Notes under the pieces: generated by a model
What the model saw: the letters and a program-made list of their open reading frames with translations, nothing else
Databases searched by the model: none
What the model was told of the DNA's origin: nothing
NCBI RefSeq assembly: GCF_900218035.1
Contig: NZ_OBMR01000008.1
Span: 124,001 to 188,000 of the forward strand
DNA: 64,000 nucleotides
Source: Pseudobutyrivibrio ruminis DSM 9787
Lineage (GTDB): Bacteria; Bacillota; Clostridia; Lachnospirales; Lachnospiraceae
Direction of reading: 5' to 3'
Program-made: the position numbers and the translations under genes
Part shown: positions 7,308 to 16,988 of the stretch, piece by piece
How positions within the stretch are numbered: the first letter of the stretch is position 1
Layout of the letters: each line of letters starts with the position of its first letter

Positions 7308-8627
7308 ATGGTTTCAAAAAAGCAGAAATTCAGAACAGTATTGTTAATAATAATTCTTGCGATAGCAATTATCGCTGGAGTATTTGGAGTAAGCTATGCC
7401 AAGGGCAGTGTGGTATTTCCTTGGGAAGTAACTGAAAAGCAGGAAGAGGAGCCGCAGGTTGCTGAGGAGCCAGAAGCTGAAAAGGTTAAGGAGGCTACTG
7501 CTAAAGAGGAAGAACTTCAAAAAGAGGTAGAAAAGGTAGAAGAGCCAGAAGAACCTGTTGAAGAAGAGCCGGAAGAGCCAGAGACTACTGCAGCTACTAC
7601 AGGTGTTTCACTTGATTATTATGGTGCCCTTCATGTAGAGGATGGCAAGCTTGTAGACGAGTCAGGGGATGTAGCAGTGCTTACAGGCGTCAGCTCACAT
7701 GGACTTAGCTGGTATCCAGAATACATCTCGCCAGAGACTATCGAATCTCTTAGAAATAACTGGGGAATTAATGTTATCCGTCTTGCAATGTACACAAGCG
7801 ATTACAATGGCTATTGCGTGGCAGGAGAGGATGTTCAAAATACATTAAAGGACAACATCGATGCTGCAGTTGAAGCTGCAACAGAAAACGATATGTATGT
7901 CATCATTGACTGGCACATCTTAAATGATAGCAATCCAAATGAATACAAAGCACAGGCTATTCAGTTTTTTGGAGAGATGGTTCGTAAATACGAAGACAAC
8001 GAAAATGTTATCTACGAGATTTGCAATGAGCCAAACGGTGACACTACATGGGAAGATATCTGTGCTTATGCGGATGAAGTAATTCCTGTAATCAGAAATG
8101 TGGATAGTGATGCGGTGATTTTAGTCGGTACTCCAAACTGGTCTAGTGACCTTGATTCAGTTATGGAAGCTCCACTTGACTATGACAACATCATGTACAC
8201 ATATCATTTCTATGCTGGCACACACAAATCCAGCGCTAGAAACACACTTACAGACGCTTTAGACGCAGGCCTTCCAGTATTCATTTCTGAGTATGGCTTT
8301 GTTTCAGCTGATGGCGATGGCTCAGTTGATACAAAGGAAGCTGCTAAATGGCAGGATATTATCGATGAGTATCAGCTTTCATCTTGCATCTGGAATCTTT
8401 CAAATAAGGCAGAGGGTTCTGCTTTGATTAGTTCAGACTGCGACAAAACAGCTGATTGGGAAGAAGAGGAGCTTTCTGAGCAGGGCCAGTACTTCTTCGA
8501 TATGCTTACAACAATAGATACAAGCAAGCAGGAAAATGAAAAAATCTCTGATGAAACATCAGAAGACATAAAAGAAAAAGAGCAAAAGCTCAATAAAGAA
8601 AAAAGTAATTTGGAGAAAAAAAGATAA
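7308..8627 (+). CDS. Exported GH5 endoglucanase (cellulase)
   Basis: A 439-residue secreted or membrane-tethered glycoside hydrolase. Residues about 9-31 are a hydrophobic export segment with a possible cleavage after VSYA. A Glu/Pro-rich spacer (about 44-97) follows, then a GH5 TIM barrel (about 102-395). The family residues are visible: the acid/base Glu241 in YEICNEPNG, the nucleophile Glu328 in VFISEYGF, WHI at 202-204 and the His in YTYHFYAG. This pattern resembles subfamily GH5_2, which cuts beta-1,4-glucan. A charged Lys/Glu helix forms the tail. AAGGAG lies 9 bases before ATG. Its stop overlaps the next start by one base (TAATG), an unusual coupling to a peptidase gene. Confidence 0.9.
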   Translation: MVSKKQKFRTVLLIIILAIAIIAGVFGVSYAKGSVVFPWEVTEKQEEEPQVAEEPEAEKVKEATAKEEELQKEVEKVEEPEEPVEEEPEEPETTAATTGVSLDYYGALHVEDGKLVDESGDVAVLTGVSSHGLSWYPEYISPETIESLRNNWGINVIRLAMYTSDYNGYCVAGEDVQNTLKDNIDAAVEAATENDMYVIIDWHILNDSNPNEYKAQAIQFFGEMVRKYEDNENVIYEICNEPNGDTTWEDICAYADEVIPVIRNVDSDAVILVGTPNWSSDLDSVMEAPLDYDNIMYTYHFYAGTHKSSARNTLTDALDAGLPVFISEYGFVSADGDGSVDTKEAAKWQDIIDEYQLSSCIWNLSNKAEGSALISSDCDKTADWEEEELSEQGQYFFDMLTTIDTSKQENEKISDETSEDIKEKEQKLNKEKSNLEKKR

Positions 8628-10420
8628 TGACAACAAATGAGAAAATCGCAAAACTTAGAGAATTAATGAATGAAAGAGGAATCGATCTTTACTTGATTCC
8701 AACAGATGACTTCCATTCATCAGAATATGTAGGAGAGCACTTTAAGGCTCGTAGCTTTATGACAGGCTTTACAGGTTCAGCAGGAACAGCAGTCATCACA
8801 AAGACAGAGGCACATCTTTGGACAGATGGACGCTACTTTGTACAGGCTGCAAAGCAGATTGCAGGCTCAGAGGTTATCCTTGAAAAAATGGGTGAGCCAA
8901 AGGTTCCAGAGGTAGAAGAGTTTATCGAGAAGAACTTCCCTGAAGGAGGATGTCTCGGATTTGACGGCAGATGTGTATCAGCAAAGAATGCAGCAAAGTA
9001 TTTTGATATTGCTCAGGACAAGGGCGGAGAGCTTGCTACAACAGAGGATTTAGTTGATATTATCTGGGAAGACAGACCAGAGCTTCCAAAGGCTACAACA
9101 TGGGTACTTGAGGATGAGTTCTCAGGTGAGAGCATGCAGGCAAAGATTTACCGCATCCGCGAAAAGATGAAAAAGAAAAAGGCAGATGCTCATTTAGTAA
9201 CAAGCCTTTATGATATCGCATATATTCTTAATCTCAGAGGAAATGATATTGCAAACGTACCAGTTTTCCTTTCATTCCTTCTTATTACAGATGATAGCGT
9301 AATCTTATTTACAGACACAACAAATTGGCCAGAGGAGGCTATGAGCTACCTCAATGACAACAGCGTTAAGCTTTATCCATACGACATGGTTTACCACTAT
9401 ATGCAGAGCGCTGATATGGCTAACAGAAACATTCTTCTTGATCAGGAAATCGTTAACTACAACATCGTTAAGGCTTTAAAGGGCTCAGCAAAGATTATCG
9501 ATGGAAAGAACCCTTCAGAGCTTATGCGTGCAGTAAAGAACGAGACAGAAATCAAGAACACAAGATTAGCTCACATCAAGGATGGTGTAGCTTGCACAAA
9601 GGCTATCAAATACATCAAAGAAAACATCACAAAGGAGCCAATGACAGAAATCACAGCTTCAGACTACTTCGAGGCTAGACGTCGTGAGCAGGAGCACTTT
9701 GTAGATTTATCATTTAATACAATTTCAGCATATGGTCCAAACGCTGCAATGATGCACTACAGCGCTAAGCCAGGCTCAGAAGCAACACTTAAGCCAGAAG
9801 GATTCCTTCTTGTTGATTCAGGAGCCCACTACCTTGAAGGTACTACAGATATCACTAGAACAATAGCTCTTGGTGAGCTTACACAGCAGATGAAGGAATA
9901 CTACACAGTAGTTCTTCGTTGCCACTTAAGACTTATGGCTGCAAACTTCCCTAAGGGAGTTACAGGAGCAAACCTTGATGTACTTTCACGTGGTCCAGTT
10001 TGGGATATGGGACTCGATTATCGTTGCGGTACAGGTCACGGTGTTGGCCACATCCTCAATGTTCACGAGGGACCAAACAACTTCCGTTGGAGAGTTCCAC
10101 AGGGCAAGAATGCTGCAGAGCTTCAGCCAGGAATGATTACAACTGACGAGCCTGGTCTTTACATCGAAGACGGCTTCGGTATCAGAATTGAAAATGAGCT
10201 TCTTTGTGTAGCTGGAGAGACAACAGAGTACGGTGATTTCCGTCACTTTGAGTCACTTACAGTATGCCCAATCGACCTTGATCCAGTTATTCCAGAGATG
10301 ATGACAGAGGCAGAAAAGAAGACTCTTAACGAGTATCACGCATTTGTTCGTGAAACACTTAAGCCATACTTAACCGACGAGGAATATGCTTGGCTGGAGA
10401 AAGAAACTCATGAAGTATAA
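8627..10420 (+). CDS. pepP: Xaa-Pro aminopeptidase (M24B, aminopeptidase P type)
   Basis: A 597-residue cytoplasmic metallopeptidase that removes N-terminal residues preceding proline. Two creatinase-like N-terminal domains (to about 310) precede the pita-bread catalytic domain. The dinuclear metal ligands are all present: Asp in LLVDSGAHYLEG, Asp in TTDITRTI, His in GTGHGVGHIL with the catalytic His in VHEGP, Glu in TTDEPGLY and Glu in IRIENELL. The length matches the long three-domain family. It starts on the last base of the GH5 stop codon and is followed 36 bases later by polA. It has no signal peptide. Confidence 0.95.
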   Translation: MTTNEKIAKLRELMNERGIDLYLIPTDDFHSSEYVGEHFKARSFMTGFTGSAGTAVITKTEAHLWTDGRYFVQAAKQIAGSEVILEKMGEPKVPEVEEFIEKNFPEGGCLGFDGRCVSAKNAAKYFDIAQDKGGELATTEDLVDIIWEDRPELPKATTWVLEDEFSGESMQAKIYRIREKMKKKKADAHLVTSLYDIAYILNLRGNDIANVPVFLSFLLITDDSVILFTDTTNWPEEAMSYLNDNSVKLYPYDMVYHYMQSADMANRNILLDQEIVNYNIVKALKGSAKIIDGKNPSELMRAVKNETEIKNTRLAHIKDGVACTKAIKYIKENITKEPMTEITASDYFEARRREQEHFVDLSFNTISAYGPNAAMMHYSAKPGSEATLKPEGFLLVDSGAHYLEGTTDITRTIALGELTQQMKEYYTVVLRCHLRLMAANFPKGVTGANLDVLSRGPVWDMGLDYRCGTGHGVGHILNVHEGPNNFRWRVPQGKNAAELQPGMITTDEPGLYIEDGFGIRIENELLCVAGETTEYGDFRHFESLTVCPIDLDPVIPEMMTEAEKKTLNEYHAFVRETLKPYLTDEEYAWLEKETHEV

Positions 10421-10456
10421 ATAGCTTGTTAGCGTAACTAGCGAGAGGATAATGTA

Positions 10457-13159
10457 ATGAAATTATTATTGATTGACGGCCATAGTATTGCCAACCGCGC
10501 ATTCTATGGTGTTCCAGATCTTACAAATAGTCAGGGCGAGCATACAGGAGCCATTTTTGGCTTCCTGAATATGATGCTCAAGTTTATAGATGATGAGAAG
10601 CCTGACAACTTTGCTGTTGCATTTGATGTTTCAGCTCCAACATTCCGCCACAAAATGTATGATGCATACAAAGGCACTAGAAAGCCAATGCTTCCAGAGC
10701 TTAAAGAGCAGATTCCTCGTATTCAGGAAATGCTTAAAGCTATGGGTGTGCCTGTAATCACATTAGAGGGATGGGAAGCAGATGATATTCTCGGAACTCT
10801 TTCTAGAATTGGTGAGGAAAAGGGATTCGATGTAACTATCGTTTCTGGAGATAGAGATCTTCTTCAGCTAGCTACAGACAAAGTAAAGATTTCAATTCCA
10901 AAGACAAAAAAAGGTGGCACTGAAATCGAGCAGTATTACGCTGCTGATGTCAAAGAAACATACGGTGTTACACCAAAGCAGTTTATAGATGTAAAGGCGC
11001 TTCAGGGAGATGCCAGCGATAACATTCCAGGTGTTGAGGGCGTTGGTCCAAAGACAGCTGAAAAGTGGATTGCCCAGTATGGCTCAATCGAAGAGTGCCA
11101 TGCCCATGTGGATGAAATGAAAAAGGGGAAAGTCCTTGATAATTTCATTGCTCAGTGGGATATAGCAGTTTTATCAAAGGAGCTTGCTACTATTAATGTA
11201 CACGCTCCAATCGAGCTTGAGGAAGGCTCTACAAAGCTTGAAAACTTATTCACAGAGGAGGCATATCTTCTCTGTAAGCGTTATGAGCTTAAAAAGCTTC
11301 TTCCAAGATTTGAAAACACAGACACTTCAAAGGTTCAGGACACAACATCTGAGACATTTAAGCACATCAGTGACCTTTCAGATGTGGAAAACTTCTTTGC
11401 AGGTTTAAGCAATAGTGGAAAAGACTTTATCGGTGCAAGCATTATGGCTGGTGCAGATAAATCCATAAAGGGTGTAGCCCTTTCTGTCGGTGACGAAACT
11501 GTCTATGTGGATTGCGCAGGCTTTATTACTCCTGATTATTTGGGTCACAAGCTTGTAGAAATCAGCAAGGCAGGTGTAAAGCTTTGCTTCTGGGATTTAA
11601 AGAATGCAATGCACATCATTTATCAGCTATTCTCATCAGAGGAAAAAGCACAGGTAGAGGCAAATGGTGGTAAGGCTGAGATTTTCCCTACTGCCTGCGA
11701 TGTTGCAGTGGCAGCATATCTTCTAAACCCTACAAAGAATGCATACACAGCAGATGACGTGGCAAGCGAGATGCTTGGCGTAATCATTCCTGCAGTGGCT
11801 GATTTGTTTGGTAAGAAAAAGCTCGAGGTAGCCTTAGAAGACGATTCAGAGCTTGAGCACATTACGACATACGCTTGTTACAATGCTTATGTAGCTTACG
11901 CTTCATATGAAAAGGTTATTTCTGAAATTAAAGATCAAGGAATGCTTCATATCTACGAGGATATTGAGCTTCCTTTAGTTTACACATTGTTTGATATGGA
12001 AATAGCAGGTATTGCAATGGACGCTGAGGCATTATCAGCATACGGAAGTAAGCTTGCAGTGCGTATCACAGAGCTTGAAAAGAGCATTTATGAGCAGGCT
12101 GGCGAGGAGTTCAATATCAATTCTCCTAAGCAGCTTGGAGTGATTTTGTTTGAAAAGCTTGGAATCCAGGGCGGCAAGAAGACCAAAACAGGTTATTCTA
12201 CAGCAGCGGACATTCTTGAAGAGCTTGCTCCTGCAAATCCAATCATCAACGATATTTTAGAGTACAGACAGCTTGCAAAGCTTAAGAGCACATATGCAGA
12301 TGGCCTTGCAAATTGCTTGGATTCAGACGGCAGAATTCGTTCTACATTTATGCAGACAGTTACAGCTACAGGACGAATTAGCTCTACTGAGCCAAACCTT
12401 CAAAACATCCCAGTTAGAATGGAGCTTGGCCGTGAAATCCGCAAGGTATTTTATCCAAAGGATGGCTGCGTATTTATTGATGCTGACTATTCGCAGATAG
12501 AGCTTCGAGTATTGGCACATATGTCTGGCGATGACAATCTTATCGGGGCATTCAAGGCTGGACAGGACATTCACCGTTCAACAGCCTCACTTGTGTTTAA
12601 CACTCCATTCGATGAGGTTACAGATATCCAGCGTCGCAGTGCTAAGGCTGTAAATTTTGGAATCGTTTATGGAATCAGCGCATTCGGCCTTGCAAAGGAC
12701 ATCGGAGTTGGCAGAAAAGAAGCTCAGGAATACATTGATAATTACTTCTTGGCATATCCAAAGATGCACACATTTTTGGAAGGATTAAAGGCTGAGGGCA
12801 ATGAAAAGGGCTACGTTACTACTATGTACGGCAGACGTCGTCCTATCCCAGAGCTTAAATCATCAAACTTTATGACAAGACAGTTTGGTGAGAGAGTGGC
12901 TATGAACTCCCCTATTCAGGGAACAGCTGCAGATATTATCAAGATTGCCATGGTAAATGTTCATGACAGATTATTAAAAGAAAAGCTCAAATCAAAGCTA
13001 TTGCTTCAGGTTCATGATGAGCTCCTTATTGAGACATTCAAGGACGAGCAGGCACAGGTTGAAAAGCTTGTTGCAGAAGAGATGGAGCATGCTGCTTCAC
13101 TGGCAGTTGATTTGGAAATCGATATGAAAACCGGAATGAATTGGGCAGAGGCACACTAA
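10457..13159 (+). CDS. polA: DNA polymerase I
   Basis: A 900-residue repair and Okazaki-fragment polymerase. The 5' nuclease domain occupies about 1-290 (LLLIDGHSIANRAF, EADDILGTLS, VSGDRDLLQL, GDASDNIPG). The polymerase domain has motif A DADYSQIELR, motif B RRSAKAVNFGIVYG and motif C QVHDELLIE. The middle 3'-5' exonuclease-like domain (about 300-490) has lost the catalytic acidic residues: FIGASIMAG stands where proofreading enzymes have DTET. So it probably lacks proofreading, as in Bacillus and Thermus polymerases. It overlaps coaE by one base (TAATG). Ribosome site GAGAGGATA precedes the ATG. Confidence 0.97.
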   Translation: MKLLLIDGHSIANRAFYGVPDLTNSQGEHTGAIFGFLNMMLKFIDDEKPDNFAVAFDVSAPTFRHKMYDAYKGTRKPMLPELKEQIPRIQEMLKAMGVPVITLEGWEADDILGTLSRIGEEKGFDVTIVSGDRDLLQLATDKVKISIPKTKKGGTEIEQYYAADVKETYGVTPKQFIDVKALQGDASDNIPGVEGVGPKTAEKWIAQYGSIEECHAHVDEMKKGKVLDNFIAQWDIAVLSKELATINVHAPIELEEGSTKLENLFTEEAYLLCKRYELKKLLPRFENTDTSKVQDTTSETFKHISDLSDVENFFAGLSNSGKDFIGASIMAGADKSIKGVALSVGDETVYVDCAGFITPDYLGHKLVEISKAGVKLCFWDLKNAMHIIYQLFSSEEKAQVEANGGKAEIFPTACDVAVAAYLLNPTKNAYTADDVASEMLGVIIPAVADLFGKKKLEVALEDDSELEHITTYACYNAYVAYASYEKVISEIKDQGMLHIYEDIELPLVYTLFDMEIAGIAMDAEALSAYGSKLAVRITELEKSIYEQAGEEFNINSPKQLGVILFEKLGIQGGKKTKTGYSTAADILEELAPANPIINDILEYRQLAKLKSTYADGLANCLDSDGRIRSTFMQTVTATGRISSTEPNLQNIPVRMELGREIRKVFYPKDGCVFIDADYSQIELRVLAHMSGDDNLIGAFKAGQDIHRSTASLVFNTPFDEVTDIQRRSAKAVNFGIVYGISAFGLAKDIGVGRKEAQEYIDNYFLAYPKMHTFLEGLKAEGNEKGYVTTMYGRRRPIPELKSSNFMTRQFGERVAMNSPIQGTAADIIKIAMVNVHDRLLKEKLKSKLLLQVHDELLIETFKDEQAQVEKLVAEEMEHAASLAVDLEIDMKTGMNWAEAH

Positions 13160-13752
13160 TGAAATTTATCGGAATCACAGGGGGCATCGGTGCTGGTAAG
13201 AGCACGGTGCTCTCTTTACTAGAGGAAAACTTTAATTGTAAGGTCTTGTTGGCAGATTTGGTTGCTGCAGATTTAATGAGGCCTGGTAAGGAGTGCTTTG
13301 ATAAGGTGGTGGCATTGCCATGGCCAGAGAGCATTTTGGACCCTCAGGGTGAAATCGACAGACCTAAGATGGCAAAGTTTATGTTTGCTGACAACAGTCT
13401 TCGCGAGGCAGTTAATGGAATAGTGCATCCAGCAGTACAAACAGAAGTACTAAATCAAGTAGAAGCTGAGAAAGAAAAGCACAATATAGAGTATTTTTTC
13501 TTTGAAGCTGCATTGCTCATAGAATGCGGTTATGGTAAACTTGTGGATGAGATGTGGTATATCTATGCAAGCCAGGAAGTAAGGGAAAAACGCCTTATGG
13601 AGACTCGCGGATATTCTAAAGAAAGAATCGCAAAAACAATCAGTACACAACGCAGTGAGGAGAGCTTCAGAGCTCACTGCAACAGAATCATAGACAACAG
13701 TGGCACAAAGGAGCAAACACTTGCTCAGTTGCGCCAGATTATTCACGAATAA
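13159..13752 (+). CDS. coaE: Dephospho-CoA kinase
   Basis: A 197-residue P-loop kinase catalysing the last step of coenzyme A synthesis, ATP-dependent phosphorylation of dephospho-CoA. It opens with MKFIGITGGIGAGKST, a Walker A loop at residues 8-16, and has the conserved LLADLVAADLM and RPKMAKFMF segments of the family. I chose the ATG at 13159 rather than the in-frame ATG at 13141 because it begins directly with the conserved beta strand and overlaps the polA stop as TAATG. The polA-coaE order is common in Firmicutes. Confidence 0.95.
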   Translation: MKFIGITGGIGAGKSTVLSLLEENFNCKVLLADLVAADLMRPGKECFDKVVALPWPESILDPQGEIDRPKMAKFMFADNSLREAVNGIVHPAVQTEVLNQVEAEKEKHNIEYFFFEAALLIECGYGKLVDEMWYIYASQEVREKRLMETRGYSKERIAKTISTQRSEESFRAHCNRIIDNSGTKEQTLAQLRQIIHE

Positions 13753-13773
13753 TTCCCGAGGAGAGTAACTTAT

Positions 13774-15855
13774 ATGGAGAAGAAAGATATTGTATTTGGA
13801 CTTGATATTGGTACCAGAAATGTCATTGGTACAGTAGGATATCTTGATGGCGATGAATTCCATGTTATCGCTCAAAATCTTAGAGAACACGATACCAGAG
13901 CCATGCTTGATGGTCAGATTCATGACATTGGCCGAGTAGGTGCTACTTGCGATGAGGTGAAAAAGGACCTTGAAGCACAGACAGGTCTTGCATTATCAGA
14001 AGTATGTATCGCTGCCGCTGGTCGTGTGCTTCGTACAATCACTACTCACGTAGAGTTGGAATTTCCAGAGGAAACAGTTGTTACCGGAGAGGACTTACAT
14101 ACACTTGATATGATGGGTATCGAGCAGGCTGGTAAGGAAATCAAAGGCGACGAGGACAATAAATACAAGTTCTTCTGTGTAGGTTATTCTACTGTTAAAT
14201 ATTACTTAAACGGAGATGTTTTCACATCCCTTGAGGACCACAAGGCCGATACAATCGGAGAGGATATCATCGTAACATTCCTTCCAGAGGATGTAGTTGA
14301 TGGTCTTTATTCAGCTGTTGGCAAGGCTGATCTTTCAGTTGCCAACCTTACATTGGAGCCTATTGCAGCTATCAATGTTGCAATCCCACAGAGCTTCAGA
14401 ATGCTTAATATTGCCCTTATCGATGTTGGTGCAGGTACATCCGATATTTGTGTCACCAGAGACGGCAGCATCATCGCATATGGCATGATTCCTATGGCTG
14501 GTGATGAGCTTACAGAAGTTTTGGTACATGAATACCTTGTAGATTTTGCTACAGCAGAGCAAATCAAGCGCGCCTCTACCGAGGGTGGAGAAATCACATA
14601 CGAGGATATTATGGGTCTTAGCCATACCATCAAATCAGAGGATGTATGGAAGCTTACAGAGCCTGTTATGAAGAAAATCGATTCTGAGGTTGCAGAAAAG
14701 ATTAAAGAGCTTAACGGTGGCAAATCAGTATCTGCAGCGTTTGTTGTTGGCGGTGGCGGTAAAATCCACGGCTTTACAGAAGCATTAGCAGCTGATCTTA
14801 AAATTGTGCCAGAGCGTGTTGCTCTTCGTGGCGAAGAGGTTATGAAAAACATCGTATTCGAGCAGGAAGATATTACAAAGGATTCACTTCTTGTTACACC
14901 AATCGGTATCTGCTTGAATTACTACGAGACAAAGAACAACTTCATTATGATTCACTTCAACGGTGAAATGATGAAGCTTTATGATAATGGACAGCTTACA
15001 ATTGTAGATGCAGCTATGCAGGCAGGCTTCTCTGCTGACCAGCTGTTCCCAAGACGTGGCCGTGAAATCAATTTCACAGTCAATGGTGTATCACGTATGA
15101 TTCGTGGTACAGAGGGCGAATCTGCAGTTGTTACAATGAATGGCAAATCAGTTGGAATCAACACACCGCTTGAGTTTAATGCAGATGTTACAGTAGTGCC
15201 TTCTACAGTTGGTGAAGGTGGACGTGGTACAATTGCTGATTTGGCAGAGTTCACTACAGAGTATCTATACTTCAATGTTTGTGGACACAGAGTTAAGTGT
15301 CCAAAGTTTGTTGAGGTTAATGGTTCTATGGAACCACCTACATATTCAGTTAAGGATGGAGATGTTATCGAGACTCGTCCATTCTATACAGTTGGCCAGT
15401 TGGCAGAGTTTATGGATGTTACAATCGATGACAGATACGAAATCCTTGTAAATAACCGTCCATCTACCAAGGAATCCCTTGTATACGAGAACTTTGCAAT
15501 CGAGTGGACAACAACAAATCAAATCGCATACAGAGCAGATTATCTTGTTGATGATTCAGAAGGCTTGCCAGAGGATTACGAAGCTCCATCACCAGCACCT
15601 GAGGCACCAGCAGAGGACGCTCGTACAAGAATGAAAATCGAAACCGTTGAAATCCCTATCAAGGTCAATGGCAAGAATATGGTCTTGGCAGGTAAAAGGG
15701 ATTACATCTTTGTAGATGTATACAATCTCATCAATTTCGATCCAAGCACAGGCGGCGGAAGACAGCTTATTACAAAGGTCAATGGTCAGCCATGTGGCTA
15801 TGCCAAGGATCTTAACGCCGGCGATGAAGTCGAAATTAGATGGAGCGAAAGTTAG
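13774..15855 (+). CDS. FtsA-like actin-fold ATPase with a long beta-rich C-terminal extension
   Basis: A 693-residue protein, far longer than the usual 410-420 of FtsA. Residues 1-385 form an FtsA/PilM-type actin fold: phosphate-1 loop FGLDIGTRNVIGT (8-20), phosphate-2 loop LIDVGAGTSDICV (215-227), adenosine loop AFVVGGGGKIHGF (322-334), and an inserted SHS2-like region at about 80-170. The remaining 300 residues hold three beta-rich stretches sharing VNG...GD-x-V/I patterns (about 425-480, 495-545 and 635-693). The C-terminal membrane-binding helix typical of FtsA is not seen. A role in division or envelope assembly is inferred only. It lies 21 bases after coaE with a GAGGAGAG site. Confidence 0.8.
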   Translation: MEKKDIVFGLDIGTRNVIGTVGYLDGDEFHVIAQNLREHDTRAMLDGQIHDIGRVGATCDEVKKDLEAQTGLALSEVCIAAAGRVLRTITTHVELEFPEETVVTGEDLHTLDMMGIEQAGKEIKGDEDNKYKFFCVGYSTVKYYLNGDVFTSLEDHKADTIGEDIIVTFLPEDVVDGLYSAVGKADLSVANLTLEPIAAINVAIPQSFRMLNIALIDVGAGTSDICVTRDGSIIAYGMIPMAGDELTEVLVHEYLVDFATAEQIKRASTEGGEITYEDIMGLSHTIKSEDVWKLTEPVMKKIDSEVAEKIKELNGGKSVSAAFVVGGGGKIHGFTEALAADLKIVPERVALRGEEVMKNIVFEQEDITKDSLLVTPIGICLNYYETKNNFIMIHFNGEMMKLYDNGQLTIVDAAMQAGFSADQLFPRRGREINFTVNGVSRMIRGTEGESAVVTMNGKSVGINTPLEFNADVTVVPSTVGEGGRGTIADLAEFTTEYLYFNVCGHRVKCPKFVEVNGSMEPPTYSVKDGDVIETRPFYTVGQLAEFMDVTIDDRYEILVNNRPSTKESLVYENFAIEWTTTNQIAYRADYLVDDSEGLPEDYEAPSPAPEAPAEDARTRMKIETVEIPIKVNGKNMVLAGKRDYIFVDVYNLINFDPSTGGGRQLITKVNGQPCGYAKDLNAGDEVEIRWSES

Positions 15856-15873
15856 TAAGGAAGTATTTTAGTA

Positions 15874-16674
15874 ATGGATTTTTTTAGTATTGCAAGTGGT
15901 AGCAGCGGTAATTGCATTTGCGTGGGTGACAGTAGCACCCACGTAATGATTGACGCTGGTATTTCTGGAAAACGCATAGAAGCAGGTATGAATCAGTACG
16001 ATTACACCACAGCCGATATGGCTGGTCTTCTTGTGACCCACGAACACTCAGATCATGTTTCTGGGCTTGGTGTTATTTCTCGTAAATATCACATTCCAAT
16101 TTATGCTACAGCTGGTACCATCAGAGCAATACGTTCTATGAAGAGCCTTGGGGCTATCGATGACACTCTTTTTCATGTTATCAAGCCCGATGAGGACTTC
16201 GTCTTAGGTAGTCTTAAAATTCACCCATTCCACATCAGCCATGACGCGGCTGATCCAGTTGCATATCGTATAGAAAATGATAAATCTAAGGTTGCAGTCT
16301 GCACTGACTTAGGGTATTATGACAACAATATTGTGGAGAATCTCACAGGTTTGGACGCTATGCTTTTAGAGGCAAACCACGATATCCACATGCTAGAAGT
16401 GGGGTCATATCCATATCATTTAAAACAAAGAATTCTTGGAAATTATGGTCATCTGTCAAATGAAACCAGCGGTAAGCTTTTAAGCAAGGTTTTAAATGAC
16501 AACATTAAACATGTATTTTTAGGGCATTTAAGCCATGAAAATAACTATCCAGATTTAGCTTACGAGACTGTCCGACTCGAAGTTACCATGGATGAAACCA
16601 CTCCATACAAGGGAAATGATTTCAATATCACAGTTGCAAGTCGCAGCGAGGTTTCCCAGTTGGTGGTTATATAA
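15874..16674 (+). CDS. Metallo-beta-lactamase fold hydrolase (WalJ/YycJ type)
   Basis: A 266-residue cytoplasmic MBL-fold protein. It opens with DFFSIASGSSGNCICV, characteristic of the YycJ/WalJ group, and has the metal motif THEHSDH at about 53-59, a further His in FHISHDA and Asp in AVCTDLGYYD, and a closing LGHLSHENN. WalJ proteins act in cell-wall/DNA-replication coordination in Bacillus and Streptococcus; here the walRK operon is not beside it. It begins 18 bases after the FtsA-like gene. Confidence 0.88.
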   Translation: MDFFSIASGSSGNCICVGDSSTHVMIDAGISGKRIEAGMNQYDYTTADMAGLLVTHEHSDHVSGLGVISRKYHIPIYATAGTIRAIRSMKSLGAIDDTLFHVIKPDEDFVLGSLKIHPFHISHDAADPVAYRIENDKSKVAVCTDLGYYDNNIVENLTGLDAMLLEANHDIHMLEVGSYPYHLKQRILGNYGHLSNETSGKLLSKVLNDNIKHVFLGHLSHENNYPDLAYETVRLEVTMDETTPYKGNDFNITVASRSEVSQLVVI

Positions 16675-16704
16675 CTAGTAGATAATGGACTATAGGAGGA
16701 AAAG

Positions 16705-16980
16705 ATGGAGAATAAGGTTATTATTACTGTAGTTGGCAAAGATACAGTAGGTATTATTGCACGTATTTGTACTTATCTGGCAGAGAGCGGTGTTAATGTG
16801 TTGGATATTACTCAAACTATAGTTCAAGGCTTCTTCAACATGATGATGATTGTAGATATCAATTCAAGCTCACGTGCTTTTGACGATATTCAGTGTGATT
16901 TGGAAAAGCTTGGAGATGAAATCGGAGTTCAGATTAAAGCTCAGAAGGAAGACATCTTCAACGCAATGCACAGATTATAG
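16705..16980 (+). CDS. ACT-domain protein, UPF0237 family
   Basis: A 91-residue single ACT domain. It begins with [20 protein letters not shown], the family's opening strand and helix, and continues with [19 protein letters not shown] domains bind small ligands such as amino acids. The gene is 8 bases from the PFL-family gene, an arrangement conserved in many Firmicutes that suggests a regulatory subunit and its partner. The ligand is unknown. Confidence 0.9.
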   Translation: MENKVIITVVGKDTVGIIARICTYLAESGVNVLDITQTIVQGFFNMMMIVDINSSSRAFDDIQCDLEKLGDEIGVQIKAQKEDIFNAMHRL

Positions 16981-16988
16981 GAGGGAAT

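Noticed and set aside
14307-14852. 181-codon open frame on the minus strand inside the FtsA-like gene
   Set aside because: It lies entirely opposite a strongly supported gene, has no ribosome site and translates to a low-complexity Ser/Thr/Pro-rich product typical of a shadow frame.
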